NCBI GenBank assembly: GCA_031259095.1
Contig: JAIRLW010000089.1
Span: 1-8,337 of the forward strand
Length of the DNA stretch: 8,337 nt
Reading direction: 5' to 3'
Origin: Planctomycetaceae bacterium
GTDB lineage: Bacteria; Planctomycetota; Planctomycetia; Pirellulales; Thermoguttaceae
The notes below the pieces were generated by a model, which saw only the letters and a program-made list of their open reading frames with translations, was not told the DNA's origin and searched no databases. Positions 6,333 to 8,337 of this stretch are shown here, one piece after another; positions within the stretch are counted from its first letter, which is position 1; each line of letters begins with the position of its first letter. Made by a program: the position numbers and the translations under genes.

Positions 6333-6782
6333 ATAACATTGACAGATTTTCATCTATACTATAAGCAGTCAAAATTGTAATGTTTAAAATAGTTTTCTAC
6401 CAACATATTGTCCCTAACGGGACAGAAATATAAAAATAATTTTTATGACTGCAAAAAGTATATTTATCTGTCCATTGTGCAATTTTTGTAAATTCTGTTT
6501 AAAAATTTCTTTGTGAATTGGGCGTCTTTGCGGGAAATACTCATTCTTAAAAAATATATTTTTAAAGGTTCTCTCTTGTATTTATCACGAATTTTAGTTA
6601 TCATATACCGTTTTCACTTTAAAAACCTGTTTTATATTTTCGTTTAACTCCGCAATTTAAGGTGTTTTTACATTTCAAGAAACGATTTTCAAAAGGGCTA
6701 GGGTATAAGAAACCATTAATTTTGTGAGACAAATTTGTGTTTAACAAAAAGTATTCTTAGAGATTCCCAATTATTGAGATTT
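6333..6782. other. 450-nt A+T-rich spacer between the acyltransferase and argJ
   Basis: I see no coding region or tRNA here. It contains a TTGACA (6339-6344) followed after only 10 bp by TATACT (6355-6360), a compact hairpin (6409-6424), an A+T palindrome (TTAAAAA at 6547-6553 with TTTTTAA at 6559-6565) and the perfect 10-bp palindrome ACAAATTTGT (6729-6738). An argJ promoter should lie here, but no pair of hexamers with good spacing stands out. A phrase near 6510-6540 has the look of the degenerate G/T-rich repeat at 1-40, without a convincing alignment. Confidence 0.5.
6409..6424. other. Compact TGTCCC-GGGACA hairpin
   Basis: TGTCCC (6409-6414) and GGGACA (6419-6424) form a perfect 6-bp stem closed by a TAAC loop. 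It lies 76 nt after the acyltransferase stop. The next bases are A-rich with only a later five-T run, so it is not a textbook terminator. Flanking GCAGTC (6365-6370) and GACTGC (6447-6452) could form an outer stem. It may be a small dispersed repeat or an mRNA 3'-end stabiliser. Confidence 0.45.
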
Positions 6783-7979
6783 ATGAACATTTATATTCCT
6801 AAAGGTTATCGTTTTGCGGCGGTGCATTGCGGTTTGAAATCCGATCCGGCGCAATTGGATTTGTCGCTTATTGTTTCTGATATTCCGGCGGCGGCGGCTG
6901 GAGTGTTCACGCCCAATCTGGTTTGCGGCGCACCGGTGCAGGTTGACCGAAACCGTGTTCCCGGTAACGGATTTCGGGCGGTCGTCGTTAATTCGCGTTG
7001 CGCTAACGCCTGTACCGGTGAGCAGGGAATTCGTAACGCGGAAGAGATGGCGGCTTTGGCGTCGCAAACGGTCGGCGGCGCTGCCCAACAAGGACTCGTT
7101 ATGTCAACCGGTGTTATCGGTACGGCTCTGCCGATGGATAAAATCCGAAACGGTATTGTTGCGGCTTCCGAAAAATTGACCGCATCGGAAAACGGATTTC
7201 TCAACGCCTCAAGAGGAATGATGACCACCGACACCAAAGAAAAATATGTTACAAAGTTGTTGACGCTCGGAAACAGTGAAACAATCACGTTAGCCGGAAT
7301 CTGTAAAGGAGCCGCCATGATGGCTCCAAAACTTGCGACAATGCTTGCCGTTATTGTTACAGATGCGGCGTTGGAACCGGTTGACGCACAAAACTTGTTG
7401 CGAAATTCCGCTGAAGAATCGTTTAACTGTATTTCTGTTGAAGGTCACACCAGCACTTCCGATACGTTATTACTGCTTGCCAACGGAGCCGCTCAACCAA
7501 CTCCGCTTTATGGAGATAATCTTGAACTGTTTGCTAAAACACTTCGTGAACTTTGCATTGAACTCGCCGTCAAAATTCCAGAAGATGGTGAAGGCGCCTC
7601 GCATCTAATTACAATTGACATTGAAGGCTGCAAAACACGCGAAGACGCTAAAACAATTGCGCGGAAAATTGCCGAAGATGCGTTGGTGAAAACAGCAATT
7701 TGCGGAGCCGACCCGAATTGGGGAAGAATTGTTTCCGCTTCAGGAACTGCTGGAGTAATTTATAATCCGAAAAAAGTTTCACTGAAACTAAACGGTTTTG
7801 AACTTTTCAAAAACGGCGAACCAATTCCTTTCGATAAAACAACCGTTTCCGATTCAATTCGTAACAACCGCAAAACCCATATTCTGTTGACATTCGGCGA
7901 AGGCAACACCGGAATCCGATTCTGGACAACCGACTTGACAACAGAATATGTTCGGCTCAATTCAGATTATACAACTTAA
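6783..7979 (+). CDS. argJ: Glutamate N-acetyltransferase / amino-acid acetyltransferase ArgJ
   Basis: ArgJ transfers the acetyl group from N-acetylornithine to glutamate, recycling acetyl in arginine synthesis; some versions also use acetyl-CoA. From ATG 6783 the protein has 398 residues, normal for the family. The self-cleavage site and nucleophile are in APKLATML (181-188): cleavage before Thr186 would give alpha (1-185) and beta (186-398) chains. Also visible are STGVIG (108-113) around the oxyanion hole, NSRCANACTG (70-79), GADPNWGRI (308-316) and the typical C-terminus ending NSDYTT. The loop EGHTSTSDT (220-228) has His where many ArgJ proteins have Asp. An in-frame TTG at 6735 would add 16 residues with no family resemblance, so ATG 6783 is preferred; only a weak GAG precedes it. 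No other arg genes are in the window. Whether it is mono- or bifunctional cannot be told from sequence alone. Confidence 0.95.
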   Translation: MNIYIPKGYRFAAVHCGLKSDPAQLDLSLIVSDIPAAAAGVFTPNLVCGAPVQVDRNRVPGNGFRAVVVNSRCANACTGEQGIRNAEEMAALASQTVGGAAQQGLVMSTGVIGTALPMDKIRNGIVAASEKLTASENGFLNASRGMMTTDTKEKYVTKLLTLGNSETITLAGICKGAAMMAPKLATMLAVIVTDAALEPVDAQNLLRNSAEESFNCISVEGHTSTSDTLLLLANGAAQPTPLYGDNLELFAKTLRELCIELAVKIPEDGEGASHLITIDIEGCKTREDAKTIARKIAEDALVKTAICGADPNWGRIVSASGTAGVIYNPKKVSLKLNGFELFKNGEPIPFDKTTVSDSIRNNRKTHILLTFGEGNTGIRFWTTDLTTEYVRLNSDYTT

Positions 7980-8033
7980 AAGAAACGTTAATTTATTATT
8001 TTATTATACCGCAGTCACTTTAAAAAATAGATA

Positions 8034-8062
8034 TTGACAAGATTTGCCGGCTATTTTATACT
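8034..8062 (+). promoter_or_regulatory. Near-consensus sigma-70 promoter of the IS630 remnant
   Basis: TTGACA (8034-8039), a 17-bp spacer and TATACT (8057-8062) form an almost perfect housekeeping promoter. It lies 20 nt before the transposase ATG at 8083. GAGGT at 8072-8076, six bases before that ATG, is a good ribosome-binding site. This is the strongest promoter-like sequence in the window and probably belongs to the mobile element. It points out of the window and could drive downstream sequence. Confidence 0.7.
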
Positions 8063-8082
8063 GATGATCGCGAGGTCAACTT

Positions 8083-8337
8083 ATGAACGCCTATCACTTA
8101 TCATCCGCCGAAATCGCAGGACTGAAAACTCCTGCATAAAACGTTTATCAACTATTATCGCTGGTTGCGTTCCTGGTCTGGAAAAGACGCGGTTTTTCTC
8201 TTTGGCGATGCAACTCATCCGACTCATCATAGTATTCCCGTTTACGGTTTTGGATACGTAAAAGTCGGGAGTACCCGTTGCAAGCGAACAGCGGTCGTCA
8301 ACGCGTGAACATCAACGGATTGGTCGATATTGACACG
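8083..8337 (+). pseudogene. Degenerate IS630-family transposase, 5' part, running off the window
   Basis: Three frame segments together spell an IS630-type transposase. Frame one from ATG 8083 gives MNAYHLSSAEIAGLK and then stops at 8137-8139. A +1 shift in the A-run at 8125-8128 opens LLHKTFINYYRWLRS, then FLFGDATHPTHHSIPVYGFG, the block carrying the first catalytic Asp of the DDE domain. A second shift near 8270-8277 returns to the first frame and gives PLQANSGRQR and VNINGLVDIDT up to the window end. Without it the second frame stops at 8306-8308. In intact family members a helix-turn-helix region of over 100 residues separates the N-terminal piece from the FINYY block, so there is probably an internal deletion near 8138-8146. 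The promoter and ribosome-binding site are intact. The family call rests on the GDATHP and NSGRQR-NINGL motifs. Terminal inverted repeats are not identifiable because the right end is missing. Confidence 0.8.

Noticed and set aside
6735..6782. Upstream TTG start for argJ
   Set aside because: TTG is a rare start and the 16 added residues do not match ArgJ N-termini; ATG 6783 gives the usual MxxYIPKGYRFAAV-type beginning.
6806..7318. 170-residue frame on the minus strand
   Set aside because: It lies entirely inside argJ, which has full family conservation on the + strand; it is a shadow frame.
8034..8261. 75-residue + strand frame over the IS630 region
   Set aside because: It is out of frame with the transposase segments, and its start coincides with the promoter -35 hexamer.

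Overview
The window reads like chromosomal DNA from a Gram-negative, fairly A+T-rich bacterium. The mix fits a Planctomycetes-type lineage: an EF-G paralog with a GHGGSGKT P-loop, a TatC with a very large periplasmic insertion, mostly Shine-Dalgarno-less starts, and long repeat-bearing spacers. This placement is inference from protein style; no marker here proves it. All five intact genes lie on the + strand, and their functions are unrelated housekeeping ones (translation, protein export, TCA cycle, lipid acylation, arginine synthesis).

Layout. 1-614 holds no convincing gene. It carries a three-copy motif hairpin (3-65), a likely terminator nested in a larger inverted repeat (144-210), and an eight-copy 21-bp array whose core flips orientation after the fifth copy (239-419). 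A candidate promoter (499-527) and a 9-bp tandem repeat follow. 615-2690 encodes an EF-G-like GTPase. 2826-3944 encodes TatC. 3945-4202 contains a 21-bp-arm inverted repeat directly in front of the isocitrate dehydrogenase gene (4203-5321). 5406-6332 encodes an LpxL/HtrB-type acyltransferase. 6333-6782 is a 450-nt A+T-rich spacer with short hairpins. 6783-7979 encodes ArgJ. From 8034 to the window end there is a near-consensus sigma-70 promoter, a good ribosome-binding site and the broken 5' part of an IS630-family transposase.

How the genes relate. The spacers of 84 to 450 nt, most with stem-loops, argue for separate or loosely coupled transcription units rather than one operon. Only the EF-G gene and the transposase remnant have a clear Shine-Dalgarno sequence. 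I found no cryptic multi-gene system. The most unusual items are the orientation-switching array at 239-419, the expanded TatC loop, the NADP-type cofactor residues in a short IDH3-like isocitrate dehydrogenase, and the decayed IS630 copy that keeps an intact promoter.
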